Origin: an uncultured archaeon
GTDB taxonomy: Archaea > Nanobdellota > Nanobdellia > Woesearchaeales > UBA583
Reading direction: 5' to 3'
Assembly (NCBI GenBank): GCA_937138345.1
Contig: CAKZOW010000045.1
Location: 1-33,390, forward strand
DNA length: 33,390 bases
This document shows positions 23,401 to 30,435 of the stretch, piece after piece. Position 1 is the stretch's first letter, and each line of letters opens with the position of its first letter. Under the pieces are notes generated by a model. It was not told the origin of the DNA, did no database searches, and saw nothing but the letters and a program-made list of their open reading frames with translations. Both the position numbers and the translations under genes were made by a program.

Positions 23401-23591
23401 TTGTCTTTTGGACATACTTCAAAAGAGAGAAGTTCATTTTCTAGGTAATGGATACTTTCAAAAATATTATTCTGCTCTCCAAAGTAGGTTGGATGGTGAA
23501 TTGTTAGTTGGTCTTGAAATGAGAATATCATCGGGATACAACTAAAGGAAATAATAAGTACCAATATTACTTTTTTTAGGGCATAATTCAT
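20493..23591 (-). CDS. Large surface-anchored protein: alpha/alpha-toroid repeats split by acidic Cys repeats
   Basis: 1032 residues: signal peptide (about 6-25), a long exterior region and one C-terminal membrane anchor (about 982-1003) with an acidic cytoplasmic tail. Toroid-like repeats of the prenyltransferase/squalene-cyclase kind appear at about 183-205 (KCWPQNNCDLLTTAKIL), 534-552 (CISNNNNCDFETTLFANNIL), 611-637 (NNDGSWGD, ETSWASLGL) and 658-675 (NTGWGSIEKNT). Between the first two are three tandem repeats of about 96 residues (about 242-310, 338-408, 433-505), each with a motif like DNDEEIxC, then FDED, then C-D; paired Cys are C261/C299, C359/C395, C453/C491. The C-terminal part (about 680-970) looks like Ig-type beta domains. 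No catalytic residues recognised; a cell-surface or adhesion role is likely. Confidence 0.75.
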   Translation of the reverse strand: MNYALKKVILVLIISFSCIPMIFSFQDQLTIHHPTYFGEQNNIFESIHYLENELLSFEVCPKDKVEISSKVVCSSGEEIEIELYENEQSCYYANKNFNEISCSDFTLHTSYIQDEKERTLTRKFEEEKESKLLNYILEKDYTTLNSLDLSYYLLTLNKIQDQLTQETIDAYEKLKNDRNNDEKCWPQNNCDLLTTAKILNNINLAQYSEDSRLLEDGKIFFENKILEDEEIEYTSQTDSLDSYEVEIFLEHEFGNNEEIECDLNLDFGDEERSYLFDEDSDLEELRIYKSAEENIDFNCDEDVDFLRITTFEETISEDFSSNEDRLSHELSESDKDDYSEFILELSIKHEFSANEEIECSLEIDGDTTDYTFDEDSAIEEFRINQNIDEEFDLDCDEELDEVFYIIYAGEYTSEESEDTPEIEFEIDSNNDDTFEVLFELSYEFDNDEEILTCDITTDDSKRTQTFDEDDLENNLIIIDKYSVSNSISISCDKKIETLKYSLFDKFGREQISDEDEDIASKSYSVPNDFSTYSCISNNNNCDFETTLFANNILESSSENKNEIENFLKSYIKEDSDELMFVDQTNKEIEFSGKYLYYFQNEEVEDSLKFVQNNDGSWGDKSNTEKILETSWASLGLSQRDDKSEYLEDARKWVYFNEPNTGWGSIEKNTLAYLTIEEQIKPYLKISTINTLEDSIILTIENPTIFSIKNIEITFGNSLNEKLAFKQTIEELNQGEQEEINITLLGGVSGLESGELIITGFNNKKEIEFITIPISLSAPFPFSLESNEVTVIEGDIFTKLPITSPLESFSNICTITNPFENRNEQSTITQDTEFIQLSNLLQKTGEFTITFTCESEGGKTFEKEETFSLTLIPKTFTVETENINMYNVEEEFSLSITNSADDKQTVDVLVTGDYVEYINATEESKILAFNETREIYFSLMNKEELLNRSTPLTGSIVLSSGDYQKEISIYVTPEEPTQENSLPWVWIIVGIIIIGLSLVVVRRYNQMNLEQENESQGFEGEDDLFLDEDIEFK

Positions 23592-23708
23592 AGTTATTTT
23601 TTCAAATCTAAGTTTAATTGTTTTTAGTATTACTTTAAAGAGATGAGAAAGATTCTAGACTTTATAATCACTACGTTTTACTAACTTATTTGCTATTTTT
23701 TACCAAAG

Positions 23709-23718
23709 TTTAAAAAAA
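23709..23718 (+). promoter_or_regulatory. gatE TATA box
   Basis: TTTAAAAAAA, preceded by BRE-like CCAAAG, is centred about 26 nt before the gatE ATG; leaderless mRNA expected. The rest of 23592-23738 shows only a possible minus-strand TATA (AATTAAACT near 23613-23621) for the surface protein. Confidence 0.55.
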
Positions 23719-23738
23719 CCTTTTTCTTAGAATATTTT

Positions 23739-25664
23739 ATGAGCAAATTATTATTTTTAGATTCCTTAAAAAATATTAATCCAGAAGAATTTGGATTAAA
23801 ATGTGGACTTGAAATTCACCAACAATTAAATTGTGGAAAATTATTTTCAAAAAGACCTTGTATGATTGTACCAAATGATGAATTAGATAAGCAAGTAGAG
23901 AGATATTTAAGATTTTCATTATCAGAATCAGGAGAATCAGATAAAGCTGCAAAAGCTGAATTTAAAACACAAAAAAAACAAATCTATAAATACAATGATG
24001 ATATTGCATCACTTGTTGATTTAGATGAGGAACCTCCAGGAATTCCAAATCCTAGTGCGATGAGTGTTGGTTTTAGAATCTCAGAGATGCTTGGAGTAAA
24101 AGTGTTTAGTAAAATTCAATTTATGAGAAAAATAATTGTAGATGGTTCAGTAACTTCAGGTTTTCAAAGAACTGCAATGCTAGGACTTGGAGGTTCACTT
24201 AAGACTTCCTTTGGAGAAGTTTCAATTGATGGTATTAATGTTGAAGAAGATTCATGTAGGGCTGTTGAGAGAGGAGATGATTATAATATCTTTGCATTAG
24301 ATAGGCAAGGTATTCCATTGATTGAATTAACTACAGGACCTCAAATTAAAACTCCTAAACAAGCACAGGAATGTGCACAACAATTAGGAAATATTTTAAG
24401 ATCTTTTTCAGAAACAAGAAGAGGTTTAGGAACTATTCGTCAAGATTTAAATGTGTCTATTTTAAACGGATCTAGAGTTGAGATTAAAGGAGCTCAAAAT
24501 TTAAAATTAATCCCAGAAGTTATTGAAGCAGAAATTAAACGTCAAGCAATTCACCTCTCAATTATTGAAGAGTTAAAAGGTAGAGGTGTTACTTCTCAAA
24601 ATTGTAGTAGTTCTAATATTTATGATATTTCATCAGTTTTTAAAGCTACAGAATCATCTGTTATTCTCTCAAATTTAGAAGGAGAAAATAAAGGAGTTCT
24701 TGGGATTAAATTACCTTTTTTTAAGGGTATCTTGGGCCATGAATTACATGATAATTATAGATTTGCTACAGAGATTTCAAATAAAAATAAATTAAGATTT
24801 CCAAAAATTAAAGGTCTTTTTCATTCAGATGAATTGCCAAAGTATGGAATTACTCAAGAAGAAGTAGATTCTGTTAGAAAAGAGTTATCTTGTGGTGAAG
24901 ATGATGGATTTATTTTAGTTGCACATGAAAAAGAATATGCAAAAGAGAGTTTAGAATATATTTTAGAAATTATTTCTGAATTACTTGAAGGAGTTCCTGA
25001 AGAAGTTAGACAAGTAGATCCAAAAGGAACACTCACTAAATTTATTAGACCAATGCCAGGTGCTGCTAGAATGTACCCAGAAACAGATGTTTCTGAGATT
25101 GAGGTAACTGAAAAATTATTAGCTGATGAGGGAAAGAGAATTCCAGAATTGTATTCAGATAAGCTTGAGAGATTATCTAATGAGTGGGATTGTTCACAAA
25201 AAGAAGTAGAAGAATTTTTAGAGATTTTCTCAGAAGAACATATTACTTCACTTATCAAACTTTCAGAAAAAGGAGCTCAAGGTTTATACCAATTATTATT
25301 TGATATTCCAAAAGATATTAAAAAAAGAGAGAAAGTTGAACCTATTTCACTTTCTGTTTCTTTGTATGAAGATTTACTAACTTCTTCACAAAAACATGAC
25401 ATGAATCAAAAAATTTTACGTGATGTTTTATTATCATTGTATAGAGATAATTTAGAGCAGGTTGCAAATTTAGAACATTACTTAAAAGAAAAAGAACTTT
25501 TAGCTGAACCAGTTGATGAGGGCGCTGTTGAAGCTAAACTTAAAGAGATTGTTGAAGCAAACAAAGGAGCTCCATTTGGTGCTTTAATGGGTAAGTCAAT
25601 GGGTGCATTTAATGGAAAAGTAGATGGAAAATTAATTTCTAAAATTTTAAAGAAATTACTTTAA
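23739..25664 (+). CDS. gatE: Glu-tRNA(Gln) amidotransferase subunit E
   Basis: GatE with GatD makes the archaea-specific amidotransferase that converts Glu-tRNA(Gln) to Gln-tRNA(Gln). The 641-residue protein is full length: the GatB/E kinase-like core starts with FGLKCGLEIHQQLNCGKLF, with DEEPPGIPNPSAMSVGF, LIELTTGPQIKTPKQAQECA, RRGLGTIRQDLNVSI and VEIKGAQNLKLIPE. An AspRS-like insertion follows (about 300-420), then TDVSEIEVTE, a helical domain and a C-terminal YqeY-like tail (PFGALMGKSMGAFNGKVDG). GatE marks an archaeal genome and implies glutaminylation by the indirect route. GatD is not in the window. The stop codon lies in the loop of a hairpin. Confidence 0.97.
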   Translation: MSKLLFLDSLKNINPEEFGLKCGLEIHQQLNCGKLFSKRPCMIVPNDELDKQVERYLRFSLSESGESDKAAKAEFKTQKKQIYKYNDDIASLVDLDEEPPGIPNPSAMSVGFRISEMLGVKVFSKIQFMRKIIVDGSVTSGFQRTAMLGLGGSLKTSFGEVSIDGINVEEDSCRAVERGDDYNIFALDRQGIPLIELTTGPQIKTPKQAQECAQQLGNILRSFSETRRGLGTIRQDLNVSILNGSRVEIKGAQNLKLIPEVIEAEIKRQAIHLSIIEELKGRGVTSQNCSSSNIYDISSVFKATESSVILSNLEGENKGVLGIKLPFFKGILGHELHDNYRFATEISNKNKLRFPKIKGLFHSDELPKYGITQEEVDSVRKELSCGEDDGFILVAHEKEYAKESLEYILEIISELLEGVPEEVRQVDPKGTLTKFIRPMPGAARMYPETDVSEIEVTEKLLADEGKRIPELYSDKLERLSNEWDCSQKEVEEFLEIFSEEHITSLIKLSEKGAQGLYQLLFDIPKDIKKREKVEPISLSVSLYEDLLTSSQKHDMNQKILRDVLLSLYRDNLEQVANLEHYLKEKELLAEPVDEGAVEAKLKEIVEANKGAPFGALMGKSMGAFNGKVDGKLISKILKKLL

Positions 25665-25673
25665 TTTAAGTAA
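25656..25673 (+). terminator. Stop-codon hairpin of gatE
   Basis: TTACTT and AAGTAA form a 6-bp stem with the TAA in the 6-nt loop, followed by CTTTTTAC. Confidence 0.45.
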
Positions 25674-25694
25674 CTTTTTACAATTATTACAATA

Positions 25695-25703
25695 CTTTAT
25701 ATA
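25695..25703 (+). promoter_or_regulatory. TATA box of the pilin-like gene
   Basis: CTTTATATA is centred 26 nt before the ATG at 25725. Confidence 0.55.
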
Positions 25704-25724
25704 TTTATTTTTTTTATTTTTCTT

Positions 25725-26474
25725 ATGCGTATATCAAAAAAAGGTATTGAAATGGAATTTATCATGTTTGCAATTGTTGGTTTCATTGTTCTTATTTTAT
25801 TAGTTACTTATTTTTCATCCATGCTTTCAAATTCGGAATCTTCAGCAGATTCAAGAGCATGTTCTTTATTATTGTCTCAGGTATCGGGTGGCACTACTTT
25901 TTATAATAATGAGTTAGATGATTTTAGTGAGAGATTTTATCAGTTTGTTGAACAGAGATGTCCCTCTTTTAAAAAAACACTTGAACCTAAATCTGAAAAA
26001 ATAATAGCCCAAGATATTCTTTCATGCTATGAGATGTTTGGTTCAGGAGAAGAGATTTTACCTCCAAAGATGTTTGGTTCAGGAGTTTGCTTTTATTGTG
26101 GGGAGTTAAAGATTGATGATTCTTCAAATTTTGATATTTTGGAAGAATATTTTAGTGAAGAAGGTAACACGAAATTAGATATAACTTCTTTAAGAGATCA
26201 AAAAGAAGTAGGGGTATTTTTTTATCAATATAGAGAAGGCATTTCTGGATTAGATAGTGTGGGAAATTATATTGATACTAGTTTAAATGCTAATGTTGCT
26301 TTTTTTAGAGAATTTGTAGATATTTCTAATCCGGATGTTTCTTTAGTGACAGGTATTTCTTTTGCGGAAATTACTTCGGAGAATATTGATGGTGAGGATG
26401 TTCGAAAATTCTATAGTTCAGGAAAACCATTTAATGAACAGATGAAATGTTTTACAATTGTTCCCACCCAATAA
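25725..26474 (+). CDS. Secreted pilin-like protein with CxxC
   Basis: 249 residues. The N-terminus RISKKG-IEMEFIMFAIVGFI has a basic stretch ending in Gly followed by an acidic residue and a hydrophobic helix, like archaeal class III (pilin) signal peptides, though the Glu positions (+2, +4) are not the textbook +5. The exterior part resembles a type seen in DPANN genomes as I recall it: a helix with a Cys (ADSRACSLLL), a Cys followed by an aromatic and FGSGE (LSCYEMFGSGE), then CFYCGEL. Five or six cysteines suggest disulfides. Leaderless start at the TATA spacing. It may be a minor pilin or a membrane-anchored exterior protein; no pilus assembly genes are adjacent. Confidence 0.65.
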   Translation: MRISKKGIEMEFIMFAIVGFIVLILLVTYFSSMLSNSESSADSRACSLLLSQVSGGTTFYNNELDDFSERFYQFVEQRCPSFKKTLEPKSEKIIAQDILSCYEMFGSGEEILPPKMFGSGVCFYCGELKIDDSSNFDILEEYFSEEGNTKLDITSLRDQKEVGVFFYQYREGISGLDSVGNYIDTSLNANVAFFREFVDISNPDVSLVTGISFAEITSENIDGEDVRKFYSSGKPFNEQMKCFTIVPTQ

Positions 26475-26512
26475 TTAGTTTAGTTGTAGGAATTATAGAA
26501 ATACCAGACACT

Positions 26513-26529
26513 CGAAGAGAACTTCTTCG
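26513..26529. terminator. Hairpin between convergent genes
   Basis: CGAAGA and TCTTCG form a perfect 6-bp stem with a GAACT loop, followed on the plus strand by TTCTTGTACTTT. It lies 39 nt after the pilin-like gene. Confidence 0.5.
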
Positions 26530-26542
26530 TTCTTGTACTTTA

Positions 26543-26564
26543 ACAACTCAGTGATATGAGTTGT
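26543..26564 (-). terminator. Stop-codon hairpin of the 26548 gene
   Basis: ACAACTCA and TGAGTTGT form a perfect 8-bp stem around 6 nt; the minus-strand TGA stop is in the stem. Confidence 0.5.
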
Positions 26565-27054
26565 AAAAGTTTTTCTTTTCTCTTTTAAGTGTTAATGTTT
26601 TGTAGAGCATATTTAGCTCTTGTTGCATTAGAGGTACTGCTAGGAAAAAAGCAAGTGATATTATAATAAATGCTGTATTAAATAATGTCAAATAAAGTCC
26701 TAATACTCCTGTTGTGAATAAAGTAAAATAAATAAAAAAGTGGGTTTTTGTTAGCTGTGAGTAAAATTCACAAAAATCAAAAAGATATTTGAGTACTAAT
26801 ACCAAAATAATTGCAAACCCTACTATAGCAATACTTTTTGGCATGATTTGTGAGATAAACAACCACAGTAGAGGCAACACAAAAAGTAAAATAATTCCTC
26901 TTGCTGAGTGTGGGGCTTCTTCTTCACAGAGTGTTTCAAATTCTCTATTTTTGAGATATATCCAAAATGGAAGAAATAATCCAACAGTAACTAAAGAGAG
27001 TCCAAGTACAAGGGCAGGATTCATAGGGTCAATAGAGACTGCTTTTATTTTCAT
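26548..27054 (-). CDS. Small polytopic membrane protein, possibly DUF4234-like
   Basis: 168 residues with about five hydrophobic segments. The first, LVLGLSLVTVGLFLPFWIYLKNREFETL, recalls DUF4234 proteins (hydrophobic helix, then a FxxxWIY-like motif and a basic/acidic loop), but I cannot confirm the family. A Cys in the first loop (TLCEEEAPHS) and one in FDFCEFYSQL are the only ones. The C-terminus is basic (LTLKREKKN). It is convergent with the pilin-like gene and its stop codon is inside a perfect hairpin. Function unknown. Confidence 0.65.
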   Translation of the reverse strand: MKIKAVSIDPMNPALVLGLSLVTVGLFLPFWIYLKNREFETLCEEEAPHSARGIILLFVLPLLWLFISQIMPKSIAIVGFAIILVLVLKYLFDFCEFYSQLTKTHFFIYFTLFTTGVLGLYLTLFNTAFIIISLAFFLAVPLMQQELNMLYKTLTLKREKKNFYNSYH

Positions 27055-27165
27055 AGTTATAGTAGAATTATTTTAGTTTATTAATTTATGCTAGTATTGA
27101 GAGTGTAGAATGATTTTATTTGTTATTTTAATATGTTTGTGTGAGAACTATTTTATTTAAAAGAG

Positions 27166-27240
27166 GACCACGCTCGGGATTTGAACCCGAACTAGTTGGA
27201 CCACAACCAACTGTGCTAACCAGGTTACACCAACGCAGTC
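27166..27240 (-). tRNA. tRNA-His (GTG anticodon)
   Basis: A complete cloverleaf on the minus strand: acceptor ACTGCGT/GCGTGGT, D-stem GTGT/GCAC with GG in the loop, anticodon stem GTTGG/CCAAC with loop TTGTGGT (anticodon GTG), and T-stem TCGGG/CCCGA with loop TTCAAAT. An extra G at -1 (27240) faces discriminator C73 (27166), the identity element for HisRS, here encoded in the gene. Three of seven acceptor pairs are G-T wobbles (3:70, 4:69, 7:66). No intron and no encoded CCA, so CCA must be added. Nothing else is seen in 27055-27165 or 27241-27350. Confidence 0.96.
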
Positions 27241-27359
27241 ATGAGAATATTTGAGTTATACTCGTAGTATAAAATAACTTGATTTGATTTATAAATATTT
27301 TCTCTATTTTCTTTTTTCTTTTATTTTGTTTTAAAGAAACTATACTGGAGTAAAATATA

Positions 27360-27367
27360 TTTATATA
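27360..27367 (+). promoter_or_regulatory. TATA box of the phosphohexomutase gene
   Basis: TTTATATA is centred 25.5 nt before the ATG at 27389, supporting that ATG over the in-frame TTG at 27383. Confidence 0.6.
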
Positions 27368-27388
27368 GTAAAAATTAGGTTTTTGAAT

Positions 27389-28780
27389 ATGGATATAGTT
27401 AAAGCATATGATGTAAGAGGAGTGTATAATGATTCTCTTACTGAGAAAGAAGCGTTTTTACTTGGATATTATAGTATGAAGTTTTTACATGTTGAAGAAT
27501 TTAAAGTTGCTCATGACTTAAGATTATCTCATGAGCAATTGACAAAGTTTTTTTTAAGAGGAGTTATTCAAGCAGGTTCAAGGCCTATTTATTTAGGAGC
27601 ATTATCAACACCTAATTTTTATTATGGGCTTTTTGATGGTGTTGCCTCAGGTGTTGTTATTACTGCATCTCATAATGGCCCAGAGTATAATGGATTCAAG
27701 TTTATGCATGATTTAAAAAGTTTGGATTCTAGAAATGGTCTTAATGATATTGGTGCTTTGGTGGAAGAAGATGCAGATCATATGGGGGTTTTATTTAATG
27801 AATTAAAACATGATCTTTTGTCAATGCCATTATCTTCATTTTTAGATGAATTTTCAGTTGAGTTTGAAGATGTTAAAGAATCTTATCTATCATACTTGAA
27901 GAGTGTAGCACATTCGTTATTTACCCAGCATGAAAAAGAACTTTTATCTCGGAGGAGATTTGCCTATAATTTTAGCTCAGGTATGTCCTCGCAGATCATG
28001 GTTCCTCTTTTGGAGAGCTTAGAGTTTAATGCGAATTTATTTTTAGAGACCCCAGATGGTAATTTTCCAGAGTATGAACCAAACCCCTCAAATGCTCAAG
28101 AGTATACGTATGGACATATTGAGGGTGTAGAGGGTACTTTTTGTTATGATGGTGATGGGGACCGAGTGATGTTTTTTGATGAAGAGCAGAGATTAGTTTT
28201 AGAAGATTATTTCATAGGTATGTATTTGAATTATTTTAGAAAAGAAGGATCTTCTTTTGTTGTTGATTTAAGGGCATCAAAATCTCTTTTTGAGCTAGCA
28301 AAAAAACATGGGTTTTCTTTAGAAAAAATGAAAGTTGGAAGGGCATTTTATCAAGATTATATGCAGAAGAACGAGTGTATTTTTGGGGCTGAACTATCAG
28401 GCCATTTATTTTTTAGAGAATTTAATTACCTAGATAATCCTGATTTAGCAACTTTATTTGCTTTGAAAATTTTTGCTCAAAAGTTTTTACATAATTCTTC
28501 ATTTAGGGTTTCAGAAGAATTTCAAAAATATATGCATTACTACAAATTACAAGACACTAATTTAAGAGTTTCAAATTGTAAAGAATCTATTTCTCAAATT
28601 AAGGAAAAATATCAAAAAAATCTTGTTTCAGAACAAGACGGAGCAAGCTTTAATCTAGATTCTACTTGGTTTAATGTTAGAGCATCAAATACGGAGCCAG
28701 TACTGAGATTAACTATTGAAGGGACTTCAAAAATTTCTTGCGATCAACTTTTAGAAGAACTCACATATTTGTTGAAATAA
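27389..28780 (+). CDS. Phosphomannomutase/phosphoglucomutase family enzyme
   Basis: 463 residues of the alpha-D-phosphohexomutase family, interconverting hexose 1- and 6-phosphates for nucleotide-sugar synthesis. All four signature regions are present: the phosphoserine loop ITASHNGPEYNGFKF (Ser nucleophile; the usual ASHNP is ASHNG), the metal loop YDGDGDRVMFF, the sugar-binding loop GAELSGHLFF and the phosphate-binding loop VRASNTEPVLRLTIEG. The start fits TATA spacing. Whether mannose, glucose or glucosamine phosphate is preferred cannot be told. It could supply precursors for envelope glycans such as those of the 7374 glycosyltransferase. A hairpin spans the stop codon. Confidence 0.92.
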   Translation: MDIVKAYDVRGVYNDSLTEKEAFLLGYYSMKFLHVEEFKVAHDLRLSHEQLTKFFLRGVIQAGSRPIYLGALSTPNFYYGLFDGVASGVVITASHNGPEYNGFKFMHDLKSLDSRNGLNDIGALVEEDADHMGVLFNELKHDLLSMPLSSFLDEFSVEFEDVKESYLSYLKSVAHSLFTQHEKELLSRRRFAYNFSSGMSSQIMVPLLESLEFNANLFLETPDGNFPEYEPNPSNAQEYTYGHIEGVEGTFCYDGDGDRVMFFDEEQRLVLEDYFIGMYLNYFRKEGSSFVVDLRASKSLFELAKKHGFSLEKMKVGRAFYQDYMQKNECIFGAELSGHLFFREFNYLDNPDLATLFALKIFAQKFLHNSSFRVSEEFQKYMHYYKLQDTNLRVSNCKESISQIKEKYQKNLVSEQDGASFNLDSTWFNVRASNTEPVLRLTIEGTSKISCDQLLEELTYLLK

Positions 28781-28791
28781 TTTTTTATTTC
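28774..28791 (+). terminator. Stop-codon hairpin of the phosphohexomutase gene
   Basis: GAAATAA and TTATTTC form a perfect 7-bp stem with a TTTT loop; the TAA stop is in the 5' arm. Confidence 0.45.
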
Positions 28792-28947
28792 TTTGGTCTC
28801 TTTGTAATGCTCAATTTTCTTTAAATAATATCTTTTATGAGATACTGTTATGAGAGAAAATTCGAATCAATGAGGTTTTGTTTTTTCCATAATTTGTATC
28901 TATGCAAATTTAAATAAAAATAGAAAAAAGTAATAAAATTAATAAAA
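28792..28947. promoter_or_regulatory. gap upstream region
   Basis: ATTTAAATA near 28908-28915 is a TATA candidate for gap, with a predicted leader of about 11 nt. A second TATA-like TTTAAATAA at 28820-28828 is centred 26 nt before an ATG at 28850 that opens only a 7-codon frame (M-R-E-N-S-N-Q), which could be a leader peptide or coincidence. Confidence 0.4.
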
Positions 28948-29988
28948 ATGACAGAAGATATGTTAGATGATATTAAGACAGAGTTATCTGATCAAAAGAA
29001 AGTAAGAGTTGCAATTAATGGTTTTGGTAGAATTGGTAGGATGGTTTTTAGAGCTTCTTTTTCTAATCCAAATGTTGAAATTGTTGCAATTAATGATTTA
29101 GGTTCAATTGAGAGTGCAAAATATTTTTTAGAACATGATAGTGCGCAAGGACATTTCGGAAAAGAAGTTGAAATTGATGGGAACTACTTAGTTGTAGGGG
29201 ATTCAAGAGTAAGAGTTTGTGCAGAAAGAGACCCTCATAATTTGCCTTGGGCAGAAGTAGGTGTTGATGTTGTAGCAGAATGTACAGGCGTCTTCCGTAC
29301 AACGGAAGAGGCCAGGGTCCATTTAGACCAGGGAGCTAAGAAAGTTCTTATTTCAGCCCCGGGGAAAGGGGATTGCTTCTATTTAGTTAGAGGAGTTAAT
29401 GATGAGGAATATAATGGAGAAGAAATTGTGTCAAATGGTTCTTGTACTACAAATTCTATGAGTGCTATTGTTGATAGAATTCACAAAAAATTCGGAATTG
29501 AGCAAGGGATGTTCTCAACAGTTCATTCTGTAACAGGTGACCAGAGAATATTAGATGCTGGACATAGTGATTTTAGAAGAGGAAGGGCAGCACCATTTAA
29601 TATTGTACCAACAACAACAGGTGCGGCAAAAGCAGTAATTAGATTAGTTCCAGAATTAGAAGGAAAACTCCATGGTATTGCATATAGGGTTCCTACTATG
29701 ACTGGATCAGTGACTGATTTAAATGTTGTATTAAAACAAGGAACTACAAAAGAAGAAGTAAATGCGTTTTTAAAAGAGCTCTCAAATGATGATCTACATG
29801 GTATTGTAGAATATTCAGAAGATGAATTAGTTAGCTCAGATATTGTAGGAAACCCACATTCAGGTATTGTTGATGCTTTATCCACTGAAGTAGTTAATGG
29901 AAATATGCTTAAACTAGTTATTTGGTATGATAATGAATGGGGATTCTCAAATAGAATGGTTGAAGTAATGGCTTACATTTGTAAGTAA
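28948..29988 (+). CDS. gap: Glyceraldehyde-3-phosphate dehydrogenase, bacterial (class I) type
   Basis: GAPDH oxidises glyceraldehyde 3-phosphate with NAD(P) and phosphate in glycolysis. The 346-residue protein has class I signatures: NGFGRIGRMVFRA, AINDLGS with Asp after the second strand (favouring NAD), catalytic Cys in SNGSCTTNSM, TVHSVTGDQRILD, RRGRAAPFNIVPTTTGAAKA and IWYDNEWGFSNRM. Most archaea carry the unrelated-looking class II enzyme, so this gene type points to DPANN or to transfer from bacteria. It has an extra N-terminus of about 18 residues before KVRVAING; Met5 is an alternative start. Substrate flow from its neighbour phosphohexomutase is plausible, but the two have separate promoters. 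Confidence 0.95.
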   Translation: MTEDMLDDIKTELSDQKKVRVAINGFGRIGRMVFRASFSNPNVEIVAINDLGSIESAKYFLEHDSAQGHFGKEVEIDGNYLVVGDSRVRVCAERDPHNLPWAEVGVDVVAECTGVFRTTEEARVHLDQGAKKVLISAPGKGDCFYLVRGVNDEEYNGEEIVSNGSCTTNSMSAIVDRIHKKFGIEQGMFSTVHSVTGDQRILDAGHSDFRRGRAAPFNIVPTTTGAAKAVIRLVPELEGKLHGIAYRVPTMTGSVTDLNVVLKQGTTKEEVNAFLKELSNDDLHGIVEYSEDELVSSDIVGNPHSGIVDALSTEVVNGNMLKLVIWYDNEWGFSNRMVEVMAYICK

Positions 29989-30009
29989 TTTTTTATTTTT
30001 TCTAGTTAT

Positions 30010-30038
30010 TCACAGTGTCGTTGTGACTTATATTTAAA
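30010..30038 (+). promoter_or_regulatory. Inverted repeat and TATA box before the 30062 gene
   Basis: TCACA and TGTGA (30010-30014, 30022-30026) form an inverted repeat that could end the gap transcript or act as an operator. TATATTTAAA (30029-30038) is centred about 27 nt before the ATG at 30062. Confidence 0.45.
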
Positions 30039-30061
30039 AGCATCCATTTTATAAAATCATT

Positions 30062-30427
30062 ATGGTAGAAATAAGTTTATGGCCACTTAACACGACACAG
30101 ATTATTGGTTTAGTTCTAATATTAGTTATAGTTCCTCTTGGTATTTGGAATATGAAAAGAATGCAGAGGAAAAAATTAGAAGAAGAAGACCAATTTGCAT
30201 CCATGGGTTCTACAGAAATACAAGCTCCAACAGAGACTGTCGAAGGAGCAGGTTCTGGTGCAGTTCCTCAGACTGGAGGTGTTGAGACTCCTGAGGCAGA
30301 AATACCTCTAAAAACATATATTGAACAATATAAAAGTCAATATTCTAAAGAGGCACTAAGAAGTGCATTACTTAATAATGGATATGATTCAACATTAGTT
30401 GATACTTGTTTAGAAAAATATTTTTAA
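30062..30427 (+). CDS. Small membrane protein with UBA-like C-terminal domain
   Basis: 121 residues: one N-terminal membrane helix (about 11-29, IIGLVLILVIVPLGIW), a short basic stop, a Gly/Glu/Thr-rich linker (about 45-85), and a C-terminal three-helix-like module (YIEQYKSQYSKEALRSALLN, then NGYDSTLVDTCLEKYF). The Y-S-x-E-A-x-x-x-x-L-x-x-x-G-Y pattern recalls UBA/CUE-like folds that, as I recall, cap many DPANN membrane proteins. Function unknown. It has its own TATA and is convergent with the PH-like gene, 8 bases apart. Confidence 0.7.
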   Translation: MVEISLWPLNTTQIIGLVLILVIVPLGIWNMKRMQRKKLEEEDQFASMGSTEIQAPTETVEGAGSGAVPQTGGVETPEAEIPLKTYIEQYKSQYSKEALRSALLNNGYDSTLVDTCLEKYF

Positions 30428-30435
30428 TTTTAATT

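Noticed and set aside
23641-23738. Possible RNA gene before gatE.
   Set aside because: No stable stems found; only promoter-like sequence.
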